Positions 12,813 through 24,911 of a stretch of DNA of 64,000 nucleotides are shown in pieces. Both the position numbers and the translations under genes were made by a program. The stretch covers positions 34,576 to 98,575 of the forward strand of contig NCSJ02000152.1 in NCBI GenBank assembly GCA_002812745.2, written 5' to 3'. Within the stretch, counting starts at the first letter, position 1, and every line of letters begins with the position of its first letter. Source of the DNA: Scytalidium lignicola. Its lineage: Eukaryota > Ascomycota > Leotiomycetes. The notes under the pieces are model-generated. The model was not told where the DNA came from and made no database searches. It saw only the letters and a program-made list of their open reading frames with translations.

Positions 12813-13230
12813 ATAACTTGTAAAATTGTTAATGGTTATTTTAAGAGGTTATAAAAATTAGAAAAGTATTTGATTCTTAGTTTATATACATTGAACTAAG
12901 AACTTTAAAGTTGATTTAAGTATTTATAAGATAAGTAATTATAAAAAGTATAATAACTATAAAGGTAATAAGTCCTTTTTAAAAGTTTTAAGAAGTATAT
13001 TAAAGGTTTTCTTCATTTTATAAGTGTTATTCTTTCTCTTGTATAATGTTTACAAGAGTTTAAGCAATTATAATACTCTTAATATTATGTATTATATATA
13101 TACTATTATAATGAAGGTAATTCTATAAGCTTTATATTTCTTTTTAGGTAATAACTTTAAAGATATTGATTATAAAGTTCTTGAAGTCCTCTTAGAATAA
13201 GTTNTATAAGTTTATACAAAGGGTTAATCT

Positions 13231-13907
13231 TTCCAAACCTAGTTAACAGTAGTAATAACAGATGACGTCGAAAATGGGACCATTAACATTGCGCTCTAAG
13301 TGAAAGGTAGGTGCCACATCGAGTGTAAGGTGTGGTAGAAAAACTCGAGGAGATTAGAAACTGGGATGCATCATAGGAAAGGTAAGTAGAAGGGACGGGT
13401 CTCTAACGAGTTAAGCATAAACGTCATAGCACTAGAGGAGAGAATCAAATCGAGTGACATGAGAGTATATGCAAAGCGAAGTATATCTATCTTTCTAACC
13501 AGAAGCGAAATCTCATATCATAAAGCGCGATCTCAATCATTCAGTCATCCAGCAATATGCCTGTCTATCTGCAATCGAAAATAGATGAAAAACTCCCGAA
13601 CCTTCCAAATATTCTAGTAGCAACGGGAAACAAAAATAGAAGACAAGAAAAGCAAATAGCACAGCAGCATTGAGCAACCCTATTAAGTATAGTATTAAGA
13701 TCTATAGCTATGCTCATCTCAGCATATATGTGCAAGTATATCTCTGTGTAACAGCGCTGCCTTCCTCTATACAACCACTATCACCGCCCAGCATCATCTG
13801 CCTGCAAAGTTCTGGGTAGTTCCCGGCCATCTCAAATGTATTTACATAAAGTTCACCCAAGGTCTTTCGCAGGCTTCATCTCATCTTGACTCATCTCAAT
13901 TGTCACC
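13231..13907. other. Boundary and 3' flank of the GH72 gene
   Basis: Balanced-composition DNA between the repeat block and the stop codon of the GH72 gene. It probably contains that gene's 3' UTR. No credible coding region is seen. Confidence 0.5.
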
Positions 13908-15571
13908 TTACAAAGCAAGGGCAAGGACACCCACAGCCGCTACAACAGCCGTGAATCCCGAGGCAATAATCCTCTCGCCAGCATTGCCATTCGAGCCGGC
14001 AGTCGGCGTAGGGACAGAACCGGTTGAGGTTTCCGTCTGAGCATTTGCTGGGGTAGAGTCAGTCCCTGAGGAGGAAGATGAGGAGGAAGATGAAGATGAT
14101 GAAGATGATGAAGAGGATTCACTCGAGCTGGAAGATGAGCTGGAGGAATCCGGAAGGGATGATGTGGAGGTGGAGGTGGAAGTAGTAGTGGTGGTAGTAG
14201 TAGTGGAGGAAGGAGAGGATTTGGCAGTACCTAATGCTGGAGCCGATTCTGATTGCGAGGGGGATGATGAAGACTTGCTTGAAGAGCTGGTATCATCGTT
14301 CTTGGACGACGACGAGGACGAGGAAGATGAAGTTGAAGGTGAGGACGAGCTGTGCTTGGGTGGTGGTGGTGAAGAACTTGAACCAGAAATAGTAGCAACA
14401 GCACCTGGGACTCTTGTGAGAGCTGCTCGCACAACGTCAGCGCCGAGCGTAGGGAGAGAAACAGCCCCATTGATCTGCCACCCGCCCGAAACGCTAGCAG
14501 GGCACGGGGGTGCGCTAAATTCAGGTTTGTAACCACTCTCAGAGACGCCAGACGGGTGGATTGCCTTCCACTGTTGCATGAGGCTGTCGTAGTCGGGCTG
14601 AATAGGGGTTGGAGTACCCTTCGCGTCACCGCCAGCATAGGATACCACACCATAATCATTGACTTCCTCTACCCATTCGTAGATGATGGCACCACTGAAA
14701 GTGTCAATCATGTTGGAGCCAAAGATAGCGGCCTGATCGCCAAATGTACGTGGTCGCGCAACGATGCAGCCGGTTTCGCTGAAGAAGATGGGTATGCTGT
14801 AGTTAGCTGCTTGAGCCTCTAGGTTGGAGTAACCCGAGGTTTCATAGGTCGCATCACCGCACCATTCGTAAGAATTGATGCCGTAGAAGTCGATGGAGGT
14901 GTCTGGCTCGCCACAAACCAGGTAGTCCTGCAAAGCAGGACGCAGTTCGGCAATATCAGCGGCAGAGTAACCGATGGGGAATTGGCGGTATTTCTTCGCG
15001 ACCATGTAGGCCTTGATATCAGCCACGGCAGCCTTGATGTAAGGTGCTGCTGGAGAACCGGTGTTGGAAGTGATGACCTCGTTGCCGATCCAGAAGCCAG
15101 CCAGGTTGGAGTAGGAGGAGAAAACATCCATGACCGTGGCGAAGGCGTAGAACTGGTCCGTGGTCCATTTGGGGCCCGTCTGCTCGATCTGGGTGGTGAA
15201 GGTGTCGAGATCGATCCAGACGTAGATTCCAGCGGCATCGAAGGTCGACATGCAATCGTCGTGGTTGGCCGTCGGGTCGACGTGGTAGACACGGATGGAG
15301 TTGGTGCCAAATGCCTTCATGGCCGCAGCGTCAATGGCGCATTGGTCGCCATCCACGAGAGGATCCTGAGGCGTGCCCTGGTAGGCGAAACCTGGGGAAT
15401 TGTGAGCATCCTGGTGCGTGTAAATCGCGACGACTGAAAGTTACCTTTGATATAAAACTGCTGGCCACTGGCAAAGAGCTTGGAGCCCTTGACTGAGATT
15501 GTCGGGAGGGCATTGGCGAAGGAAACGAGGGTTGATGCTGTGACGACAGCGCGAGTGAAGAAGTTCAGCAT
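13908..15571 (-). CDS. GPI-anchored beta-1,3-glucanosyltransferase (GH72, Gel/Gas family)
   Basis: This enzyme cleaves and re-joins beta-1,3-glucan chains at the outer face of the plasma membrane and in the wall, elongating them. It has two exons, 15571-15445 and 15391-13908, with a 53-nt GT-AG intron. The phase fits, giving 536 residues. An N-terminal signal peptide (hydrophobic TASTLVSFANA, about 10-21) leads into a GH72 domain with FYIKGFAYQG. The acid/base glutamate is in GNEV (E147) and the nucleophile in FSETG (E248), about 100 residues apart as usual. No Cys-rich CBM43 module is evident. A long Ser/Thr-rich tail (about 385-500) ends in a GPI-type signal: small residues (SNGNAG), then a hydrophobic C-terminus. 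The tail is coded by GAG/GAA/GAT-type repeats read antisense and should be length-variable. The start ATG opens the signal peptide directly. Confidence 0.93.
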
Positions 15572-18500
15572 TTTGAAGAACGAGTCGAATCAATTCTCAA
15601 ATATGAACTTTTCTTGGTCTTCAGATTATGTATAATAATGAGCGCGACGGAGAGATTTCTCCAATTTCAAAGTGTTGCAAACGAGTGTAGAGCGGCCCAA
15701 GCCAAATCAATATCGAATTGTCTCCGTTCTTAATTATTTCTTCAATTAAATGTTTCCAACACACCCAAATACCAACGACCACACGAACGAAGAGGGATCG
15801 AGTAACGGAGAGTTACTCGTGTGAAATGGATGGAAAAGAACGGCAAAAAAAGGGACGGATGGAGAGAAAGAAGAAGGGAAGCCAAGAAGTGAGTGAGATG
15901 TACCCATACATGTACTCTTTGCACCCTACCATTGCCCCAAATAACCTTACCCTTCGGTCTTTCCCAGGACGGCAATGAGCAGCCAACCACGAGGGCCACA
16001 CGACCAGAAGAATCACAACGAGCCAACGGCGCAAAGAGCTGCTCACCTCGATAAAGAGACGCCACCGGCCATGGTTGCCGCAGCCAAGGCGCGAGTGCAG
16101 CAATGGGGCAAGCAGACACTTCGTATTTTGCAGAATCCGTACATTGCTGTCTGGCTGTTTTCTAGGCCAGTAACCGTATGGAAACGCTCGTCCGAGAGAG
16201 AGATGGAGGGAGAGCAGGTGATGGGCGCATTGGGCACAAGGTCAGGGATGCGGATTGGCGGTTAGGCTTAGAGTTTGAGGAGTAACTAACTTATTGGGGT
16301 GATCTTGGGAACATCGTGGGAACAGGCGTGAGGCGTGAGAGGTGGAGAGAATGGATGAAAGAGGGCAAGTGAGGCTAGTGAAGGGTCCTTTGGAGGGACG
16401 GATTAGCCACAGGAAGAAGGCCTCTGCGACGATTATCGATACGAGCCCGCAATCTTCTTTCACCCCCCAGAAATACGAGGCTTGGCCCCCCCTTTATTTG
16501 GTGAATTTGGGTGCATTGGTGCTCTGGTACCTGGCACGCGGTGGAGTTTTTTCTGTTTGCGCTAGGTAAACTGGTTGTTTAACTTGCACTCCGTCCTTAC
16601 AGCACGGTTGGAACCTTGCATCCTGGGATCGGATCATGACCGCGAGGATTTGCGTGCGCTTGTGTGTTGCTAGCCACAACCACTTGTACCGGATAGGACT
16701 TGGTGCGGTGGTGTTCTTGTTCTACCGCACTAGGCGCTATGGTCTGACGTGAGAATGTGGCTTGGTTTGAAGAGTGGATCTTGGAAGCTTGAAGGAAACT
16801 GGTTTGTAGAGGATGAGGAACGGTGTCAATAATTGTGTAATGGAACAATGGAACAAGGCACGAAGCTTTGCTGTCTTGTACTGTCACCAAATACATTTCG
16901 AAAGGTGGAAGAAAGTTTGCACGTCTCCCGTGATTGAGGATTGTGGCGGGGCGAAATGGTGTGAATGGTAGAAATTGCGCGCCACATCATGCCAGCCACA
17001 GCGCTCGTCTTAGGGCGGGTCGGGCCCGCGTGGCTGTCTGTGGCTCATGTCTCAGGTCTGCAAATCGGTGCTTTACCGTACGGAGTACGTACCGGTACAT
17101 CCATCCATACATCATCTTGTTCCAGCATGGTGGTATTCGTTTCCATGCGGGGTGANGGGGGGGAGTATGGATGCTTGTATTGACCCTATATCACGTATGT
17201 GACTGCAATCATGAGAAGAAAAGTCGAGGCTGAACTGCTGTAAACATCCTAGTGCTGTATTGTAATTCAGGGGCAGGAATTAAGCAGGCGTGATGTCAGG
17301 TCAACGCCAACTTCGTCAAACTTCCAACCTCTCTCAACTCTATAGAGAGCTAATTGCATCAACTATACTTCCAAGGAACCCTAGTTATGCCCAGTGGCTA
17401 AGATTTATTTCCAAGAGTTGTTTGACTTACATTGCTTTGGTGGATTTCGTTGATGTTTCGGCATTGGAACCGAGCTTGGCCATAGCTAGAATAGTCTTAG
17501 CGGATCTATCTGGGATTTATTCTATCATCATCATTATCTCAGTCTCAGTGATGATCAATTCCACTGTAGCTTCCAGCCCTCTTATCTTCTTAATCCGAGT
17601 TAACATTTAAATATATACACTTATTTTCACTCTCTTATGTTGACTACAACAATGACGTTTAAACATTTAGGTCTTTCCCATCTGTATCGCATGCCAGAAT
17701 ACTGTCTTACTAGAAGGCATGGTTTTAGCATGCGTGCATTCTGATCTAAAGCAATTGATATCATTTCCACCGAACGTGTAATAGCCTGATATAGTACTCA
17801 GCAATACAGAACCAACTGTCAACGGTCCGTATGGTCATACTCCCCCATTCCTCTTTCCTCCGCCAGGAATACATCTTCCAAAAGATGACTAGACTTTCCG
17901 GCATTGTTGCAAACCACGCTGCTCAATGTGCGCAAAATCACTTGAAGGCATTTGTCGTGCAGTTACATACATATTGACTATTTCGATCCAAACCTAGGAG
18001 TGCCAATCTCAACGATAAGAGTATGTAGCGATGGGTCCGGAGATGATGAAGGCCATACTTAAATGCACATGTACTCTACCTAAATGCATATCCAATCCGT
18101 CAATCTGATTAGTTCATTTCAAGTATTTTAAAAGTTTGTCGCCTTCTCCCTTCTGTACAAAACGATGTTAGTAATGAGAGTTTTTGTAATATTTGTGAAT
18201 AGTGTTGGTTTACAACCTATATAGATTTAGGATAAAGTGTAAAACCCAGCAACTGGATTAGTAAAGGCTCAATCGAAAGCCCTAGAGGCTATAGATGTCT
18301 AAACTTCAAAGAAGACGGGCAGAATTTAAATATCATCTTTCCATCATATGCCCAAAAGAGCATGGATTACATCCCCCACCTGTTCTCAGGGCCAATGCGG
18401 CTTGCAAGGAACAAATATGCGCGTTCCTGGGCTAGGATGAGCAACCCATCCCGAAAGCCAAACCACACCACCGGTACACACATTGCCTATTTCTCCATCA

Positions 18501-18913
18501 ATATTCATCCATAACTACTTATGCTCACGTTTATCGTCTATCCAAGCTGCCAAGATTCCTAATCAATCTGTCGATGAATTATTGTCTTTCCTAGACCAGG
18601 AAAAACCTGTCAGCTTCCAGCCCTGCTGCGCCTCCCCCGCCTGCCTAAGGCGGTGACTTTTTTCAGGGACTTTTGTTTAGGCAGAGAAGGCGGCGGCTTG
18701 TCAGCAGCGGCCAGTCTCAGCGCCGAGGACAAATTGAGCGGAACTAAGATCTAGACCTTTTAAACTCCTGATAATTCTCTTCCTTCTTCCCTTACCTGAG
18801 ACGCTTTCTTTGCTTCATTCACTCTACTTGCAGGGCCCATTCGTTATTATTATTGTTATTGATATTAATATTCATCACTCGCTTTACAAGTATCTACTAC
18901 AACTTAATCCACA
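15572..18913. other. Intergenic region, no supported gene
   Basis: This holds the promoter side of the GH72 gene and 3.3 kb up to the next gene. Short open frames exist on both strands but none has domain-like content, splice support or a convincing start. A GTAC-rich palindromic cluster lies near 17,077-17,099 and an ambiguous base precedes a G run at 17,156. CCGCCT/AGGCGG form a small dyad near 18,636-18,653. Confidence 0.5.
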
Positions 18914-20220
18914 ATGGGAAATCCCAAGGGTGCTATTGAACCTTATCAACCAGGGGTGTATAGAGACGATCCAGACCGCGATGATGCAGCTTCGACATCC
19001 TCTGCCATGCTAATGGGGGATATTGACTACCCAGAAGAACAACTTCCAGCCTATTCCGATGATCCTAACCCAGTCAACTCGCAGGCGCTCCCTGCATCAC
19101 ATCAGGACCCCAATGTCATTAGGTATGTATAGCAACATGTCTATTTCTCAAATAAAACACTCACCGAACGCTTGACAGACTTCCACCAACCCTTCCCGTT
19201 TCTTCCGAATCGTCAGACCAGCTCGAAGTCCGTAGTCTTTGCCCAGCTTTCTCCAGTTCAGATGGTGCCCTCGAAGACATGCTCCGCGAACAAGCCCTCT
19301 ATCCACCAAGATACTATGTTGAACTCTTCGGTACCCACACCGAAACGCGGAGACAAAGTGGCAAGGAGAAGAAAGAGCGGGTGACCGATTTCCATATCAA
19401 GATTGACATTACCAACACTCTAAGTAAAAATCCCGGCCAACAGGGTGGCTTCAACTACACCCACAGCCTCGAGGGCTTCGAGAAGGGTTATCGCGGTGGG
19501 ATTCTCAAGAGCTTGACACCAACCCTCACACCCGAGGAATTAGAAGAGTCTGGAACCAACCAAATCGGAGCCTGGTGTCACAAATTCATTAATGACAACT
19601 CCTCCACTAAGTGTTTCACCCTGACCCGTAAGATCGTAAACCATGATACGGCAACCCTCGAACGACTCCTTCGCTCCCTCATCGCATCCACTAACTACCG
19701 CGGCCACCTCTCCGTCACCTTCCCCAAAACTCACGCCCGTCTGACCGTCTACTCGCCCTCGAAGCTCAACACCTGGCGTCTGAACAACTACATCCGCTGG
19801 TTCTTCTACCTCACCTTTCTCTGGATCTTCGCCTGGCCCGTCCTTTTCTTTACGACGAAGCGCTACGAGGTCATCTCAGCCGTCTTTCCCTACGCCAATG
19901 CAGCCCCCCAGGACGCAGCCGAGGGTCGAGCAATTGAACGCGTCCCCCTCGTCATGAGCGAGCATGCCTGGTTCCAGCGCTGGGAGAAGGCCATTCGGAA
20001 GGGTGTTCTGAGTCGCTTTGTTTATAAAAATGACGTGTTGATGGATGAGGAATATCGTAGGATTGCCGAGCAAGAGCCTGATCGCCGGGATGCATCGGGG
20101 CAGGTGAATGTCCCAAGGACTGGAAATGCCTTTGCGGATGGAGCGTTGAATCTTTTGGCTGGTGGGTTGCAGTTAGCACAGGATGTGACTGGAACTAGGG
20201 GATGGGGGTATGATTCTTAG
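18914..20220 (+). CDS. Fungal conserved uncharacterised protein, one hydrophobic segment
   Basis: Two exons, 18914-19122 and 19179-20220, with a 56-nt GT-AG intron; the phase fits and gives 416 residues. The start is ACAATGG, a good fungal context. The N-terminal 70 residues are acidic and Pro-rich with PPxY-like (LPAYSDDP) character. The middle (about 105-260) is a folded-looking region with YYVELFG, DFHIKIDITNTL and a Cys/Trp block (GAWCHKFINDNSSTKCF). One strong hydrophobic segment, RWFFYLTFLWIFAWPVLFF (about 300-318), should be a membrane helix. After it come an aromatic/Arg region and a Gly/Ala-rich end (NLLAGGLQLAQ). This looks like a fungal-specific family without assigned function, and I do not assign one. 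It lies in tandem with the next gene on the same strand, 1.6 kb upstream. Confidence 0.85.
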
Positions 20221-21786
20221 GAATGTTTTAGTTTTGTCGCTGGGTGATGAAGGTATGTTTGCAAGTTGATAGTTTGGAAACAGATTGGTGGAAGATTGGT
20301 TATGGCAATTTGCGTTTTGATAAGATTGATGACGTCTCGTACTGTTTTTCTTTATATATTTGAGCAAAACGGCTAGGTAGGGAGGGGAGTATTCGGGGAT
20401 TTTTGGGGGGCTCTGGGGGCTTTTCCATTTAAGGTTTGTTTTGTTTAGTCTCGTTGATTAATGCAGCGCTTCTGCAGCACATAATAAGCTTATACGAAGA
20501 GATATTTATTTCCGTATAATACTACTGTTCAATGATCTGTAATAATTATTGCTCCATTCTAGCTGTTTGTTTTCCAACTAATCTCCCCGTCTCAATCCTT
20601 TTATCTATCCATCTTTTAGTCCTATATCGGATGGGATTTAATACCTCTTGTAAAATGCATTCACGAAAATCTAACTCCAGCAAAAGAATCTCACTTCCCT
20701 GCTTTTAATTGAAAAGAAATCTGTCTAATTCTCTATACAGCCCCCTTGTCTTGAATCTTTATTGTTAGTGTTTTTGTCCTGGTTGTTTATGATCAGCGAT
20801 CCACATATGTACGGTACGGATTGGGAAATTTTTGCGGTTTAGCTCGAGCAACTTGTCATTATGGGTCTCTTGATTTTGCAGGTGGTTGGATTTTTTTGGT
20901 AATGGGAAATACAATCCCTCCAAAGATATGGCTCATTTTTTATATATTATAGGAGAAATTTGATTTCATTATTTAAAAATCGAAGGGGATTAATACATTT
21001 CGTTGAACTAGGTGGAAGTAGTTTCGCGCAATAATCTGGAAAGGATTCCACGCAAAAGAGCAATGGTATCCACTATCTAGCTAGCTCACCTGTAGCAAAA
21101 GCCGTTGTATCATCCATGTCGAAGCTAGTGATTTGGCTTGACGAGATCTCTAATCATTATTATGATGATTGATGCGATACTACCCATAGTCAAAGCATTA
21201 TTAACGTTAACGTGCTCACCTACTGATAGCTTCGGACTCACCGTCTCGAGCAACATAGCCATGTAGACGTACGACCGAAATGGGTTGGTAACTACAGGAC
21301 AAGCTTCTCTTTAACCTTGATTGAGCTGACGCACTCCTATAGGAGAGGCCATATGAAAAGCAAGTTTCCAGCCCAATGGAATGTTCAATGCACGCAGACG
21401 TTGCAACTTGGGGCAGTGTCGCCTTGCGCCACGGACGGCACTGTACTGTACCCCACCGCACTACAGGCGGGCTGGATGCTTGTGTGGCTGCCACTTTGCC
21501 TATCGCTGACGGAGACTCTTCTCCCTATGAAGAAAGCTCGATGTTGATTAACGCATTTTGGTTACCTGTGCGACTGTGCCGTAAGGGCTGTGACAATGAT
21601 GCGGTCAACTAGTCTTGATGTGGTGGCTACGGCAGATACAGTATAAAGCGCTTTGAGTCTCGTTGATAACGGTCGATTAATACCACATAGCTTTTGGCAA
21701 CTCCCAAAGTGAGAGATATCTTTGTTTTATTACTGTCTGCCAAGTTCAATATCTACCCACGTTGAGATTCTTAAGATACACTCATA
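20221..21786. other. Intergenic region between the two uncharacterised genes
   Basis: This holds the 3' UTR of the upstream gene and the promoter of the next. It is AT-moderate with several short open frames that look random. TATAAAG at about 21,641 lies about 145 bp before the next ATG and may be its TATA element. Confidence 0.45.
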
Positions 21787-23641
21787 ATGGGAATGCTTGT
21801 ACGGCTAGTAGGCTCTGGTATTGGTCTTGCATCGGAGGCCATCCACCACAGAAAAGCAACCGCATCCTCCTCCTCCTCATCCGGATCCAGAACCCCCAAC
21901 AATGGAGAATCCAGCAGAAGTGTCTCTTCTCGAAATAACACCGATGATGCACCTCCAGAATACGTCGAGTTCCCGAATGAACAAGCAGAACAGCTCATAG
22001 CTAGCGGGAAAGCCGTGCCAGCAGGTCTGGACGAGAAGAAATCGGCCGCTGATTTCTACCAAGAAAACGACGAGGATAATGACCGTGGTGTGCTAGAAGA
22101 CAATGACGAAGAGCAATGGGAGCTGGACGAAGCTCTTGAGACGCCCCTGGGAGAAGAGCGAGAAGCTCCCGCCATGAATCCGGACCAGATCGTAGATGAA
22201 TTCATGCGAACTCACCCACTACCACCGTACACTGCGGTCGCATCTCCTGCTTCAGCAGCCGGAGGGAAACTTCCTTGCCCGGTCATCATCCCGCAGCGGC
22301 GACCGAGGAATAAGAAGCGTGGCTTTGTCCGCGCCTATGCGCCCGTCTTGGAGGATTGCGGCATCGACCAGGCTACCTTCCTGGACTTTTTGAAGTCGTT
22401 CCACCAGTCGAGTAAGAATTCTCCGTGGATGGATGTGGTGAATATTGGCGCTGCAGTGGCGGGCTTCGTGCCGAGTCCTATTGCTATGGGAGTGAGTATT
22501 GCAGTGCAAGTTGCTGTTGGAGTCGCGATGGAGGTGCAGAGTCGGTCAAGGTGAGTTTTCTCTAGATTTCCATATGAATCCCCTCCCCTTTCTCTCCCAA
22601 TTGCATCACCAACCCCCAACTTTAACTATGAAATCGCCTATTGACACCTTTTCCCAGGACAAATTCATTCCTTGACAGGATGAACAATGAATTCTTCCGT
22701 CCCCGCGGCCTATACTGCCTCATAATGACCTACAAGCCCGAATCCTCATCCCGACACGAAGTCGTCGACATCAGCAAGACCATCATCACGTACAGCGGCA
22801 CTGGACCCTCGGAATCCAAGTTCAAATCCACCATGAAGAATCTACGTATTTCGAGCGGGAAGACGTATGGAGAGTTTGAGATGCCCGAGGCCGCACCACT
22901 GATCTTCCCAGCGCTGGATGAGGCAGCGACAAAGAGTGGTGCTGAGGGGCAAAAGATGAGGGATAAGTTGAAGAGCGGACAGAAGTTTGTGGCGGATTAC
23001 ATGGATCGAAGGGCGCAGGCTAGTTATGTATGTTCTAGAATTCCCTGGTTTTCTTTCTCTCATTCTCTACGTCCCTCCTCCTCTCTATATAATTTCAAGT
23101 TCCCCTTTTCTCTCTCCTACCCACCCCTTCTAACCCGAGAAAAACTCCACAGGCCAACGAAAACCCCTCCTCCGTCCTCTCAACCGGAAACCCAACCTTC
23201 GCCTCCCGTTACGCCGACCCCAATCACCCAGCCTCATCAGGCTCCCTCGTCGCCCTTCTAACCGGCGGCCACATCGATCCCAAATCTCGCAGAGACGACC
23301 GCCGCATGAGAAGAGGGGAGCGAGGACTCGGCGTGGGCAGGATAGTGGGTGATGCGATCAGCGCAAGGACCGGAGCGAGTTCATCTAGATACGGCGAGAG
23401 CAGTTCGTATGCTGGAGGGAATTTAAATTCATACGGTGGTGATGGTGGTGCTGCTTATGCTGGAAGTGGTTCGTACGGCGGGAACAACCCTTATAACAGG
23501 GGCCGGAGAAGCAGACCAAGACAGGGGTTGGTGAAGAGGGTTATGAAGAAGGATGTGCTATATTTGATGATTGTCAATCTGCCGAGTGAGGAGGAGTTGG
23601 AGGCTGCTAGGAGAGCAGCTGAGGAGGCTAGTAGGGAGTAA
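21787..23641 (+). CDS. Fungal conserved uncharacterised Gly-rich protein
   Basis: Three exons, 21787-22550, 22658-23027 and 23153-23641, with GT-AG introns of 107 and 125 nt; the phases fit and give 540 residues. The N-terminus is MGMLVRLVGSGIGLASEAI, a hydrophobic Gly-rich stretch, followed by a Ser-rich linker and an acidic region with PPEYVEFP. A second hydrophobic Gly/Ala/Val segment (about 220-245) follows. Exon 2 carries FFRPRGLYCLIMTYKP. Exon 3 has a TGGHID block, a Tyr/Gly/Ser-rich low-complexity stretch and a basic, hydrophobic tail (VLYLMIVNLP). The protein may associate with membranes through the Gly-rich segments. I recognise no enzymatic motif, and the function is unknown. Confidence 0.85.
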
Positions 23642-24911
23642 GGTAAATCATAGGCCAAGGGCTGGATAAACACAAATTTCATTTAATGAAGCATGAGGAT
23701 TATTGATTATGGATAATGGATAATGGAAGTTTTGTGCGTCTTTTTCTTTTGGAAAGGTTAATTAATCTTCGGGTTGTTAGCTATTTAGGGGATGGGTTGT
23801 ATGATGGTTATGATATCCCTTTTCTGTGTAAAATGTCGCAAAAACCCCGTCAATTTTTCTACAATGGGGAGAGATAGAGTTATGGTTGGGTGATATGGCT
23901 TAGGCTTATTTCTTAACAATAATAAAAATTGAAACATGTATAACCAAAGTCTGGAACGAGATGAATGAGAGGATTGTGCATTTTGGAGAACTAGGGAAAT
24001 GGCTTTCCTGGTATGTATATACAGTATCAGGTAATCATGTGATCCAGTGTATAACAACCTCGTACTATCTGTACTCTCTCATCGTAGCATTCGAGACCCA
24101 TTGTCTATGAATCTGCTCATCTGTTTTGCTGCCGTGGGATTTCACTACCGCTGCACGTGCCCTGGAAGCTCGACGCCCGTGCTTGGTGCTGGTCCATTCC
24201 CCATAATCCAGGCATCTAACCGACTGGCCACCTTACTGCGTTGAGCAAGCGGCACTAAACCCCAAACAGCCCTAGCCGCACTGCACAGTCCTGCACCTTC
24301 TGCACATCAGAATAGCAAACTCCACATCCACCAATAACACGTCAGCTTCTCCTTGCGGCACGCACCCCAAGCGGGGGAAGCCTTGTTGCCTCGGATGCTT
24401 TGCTCAGGCCAACACAGTTCAGCACAAGCAAAGCTTCCCACTAAGGCTCCCTCACACACACACACACACCAACTCCAACCCGAACCAAGCAAGCAAGCAG
24501 CTTTCTTTGCAGCGGAAATGCTCTTGGACCTGGATTGTCCGGACGGTTGAATCCGGGGAGGGAAGCGAGGCCAGCCTCCAGCCCGTGGTCCAATGCCCGA
24601 GCTTGGATCGGGATCCGTTTCCCAGCCCTTTTCCCCTTCAGCTTCCTTGTTGCTGCTCAGCTACTGCTGCTGCTGGTTGCTGCATTCTGCGGGATTCTCT
24701 CGCTGCGCCAACTTTCTTCCCGCCCGCTCGCTCGCCCGCTCCTAGGCCCCCCAAGCTTACCCAAGAATCACTCACCAACCGCGCATCACTCATTATCAAC
24801 CGCTTTCCCCATCCTCTCATCTCCTTTTCATCTCATCATCTAACTTATTCCATCTTTACTGGATAGTCCACGTGTCTTCCTTTTTTTCAATTGAATAATC
24901 TAGAGCTGAAC
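23642..24911. other. Intergenic region and long 5' leader of the acidic protein gene
   Basis: This contains a (CA)n run at 24,453-24,469 and CT-rich, GC-rich DNA (24,540-24,850) typical of a housekeeping-type fungal promoter/5' UTR. The short open frames here are low-complexity and not credible. Confidence 0.5.

Larger units (their letters stand above)
1..13230. repeat. AT-rich, RIP-like repeat block
   Basis: The whole stretch is strongly AT-rich, full of TA steps and stop codons in all frames, and has no intact gene. This is the usual look of repeat-induced point mutation (C to T on both strands) in Pezizomycotina. Composition changes abruptly near 13,230 to balanced gene DNA. Recognisable content is a Ty3/gypsy element, its duplicated 5' end and two GC-richer islands, listed separately. 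In 400-2470, 2730-6500 and 12,813-13,230 I see only degenerate AT-rich sequence that I cannot assign. Confidence 0.85.

Noticed and set aside
14164..15437. Several open frames on both strands opposite or overlapping the GH72 gene
   Set aside because: They are shadows of the GH72 coding sequence and its repetitive tail; they have no domain and no independent start or splice support.
15742..16463. Overlapping short frames on both strands between the GH72 gene and the next gene
   Set aside because: Frames on both strands overlap, composition is random-like, and there are no motifs or splice sites that would extend them.
17290..17610. Plus-strand frame of 106 codons
   Set aside because: It ends in a low-complexity Ile/Ser stretch and shows no recognised domain or promoter signal.
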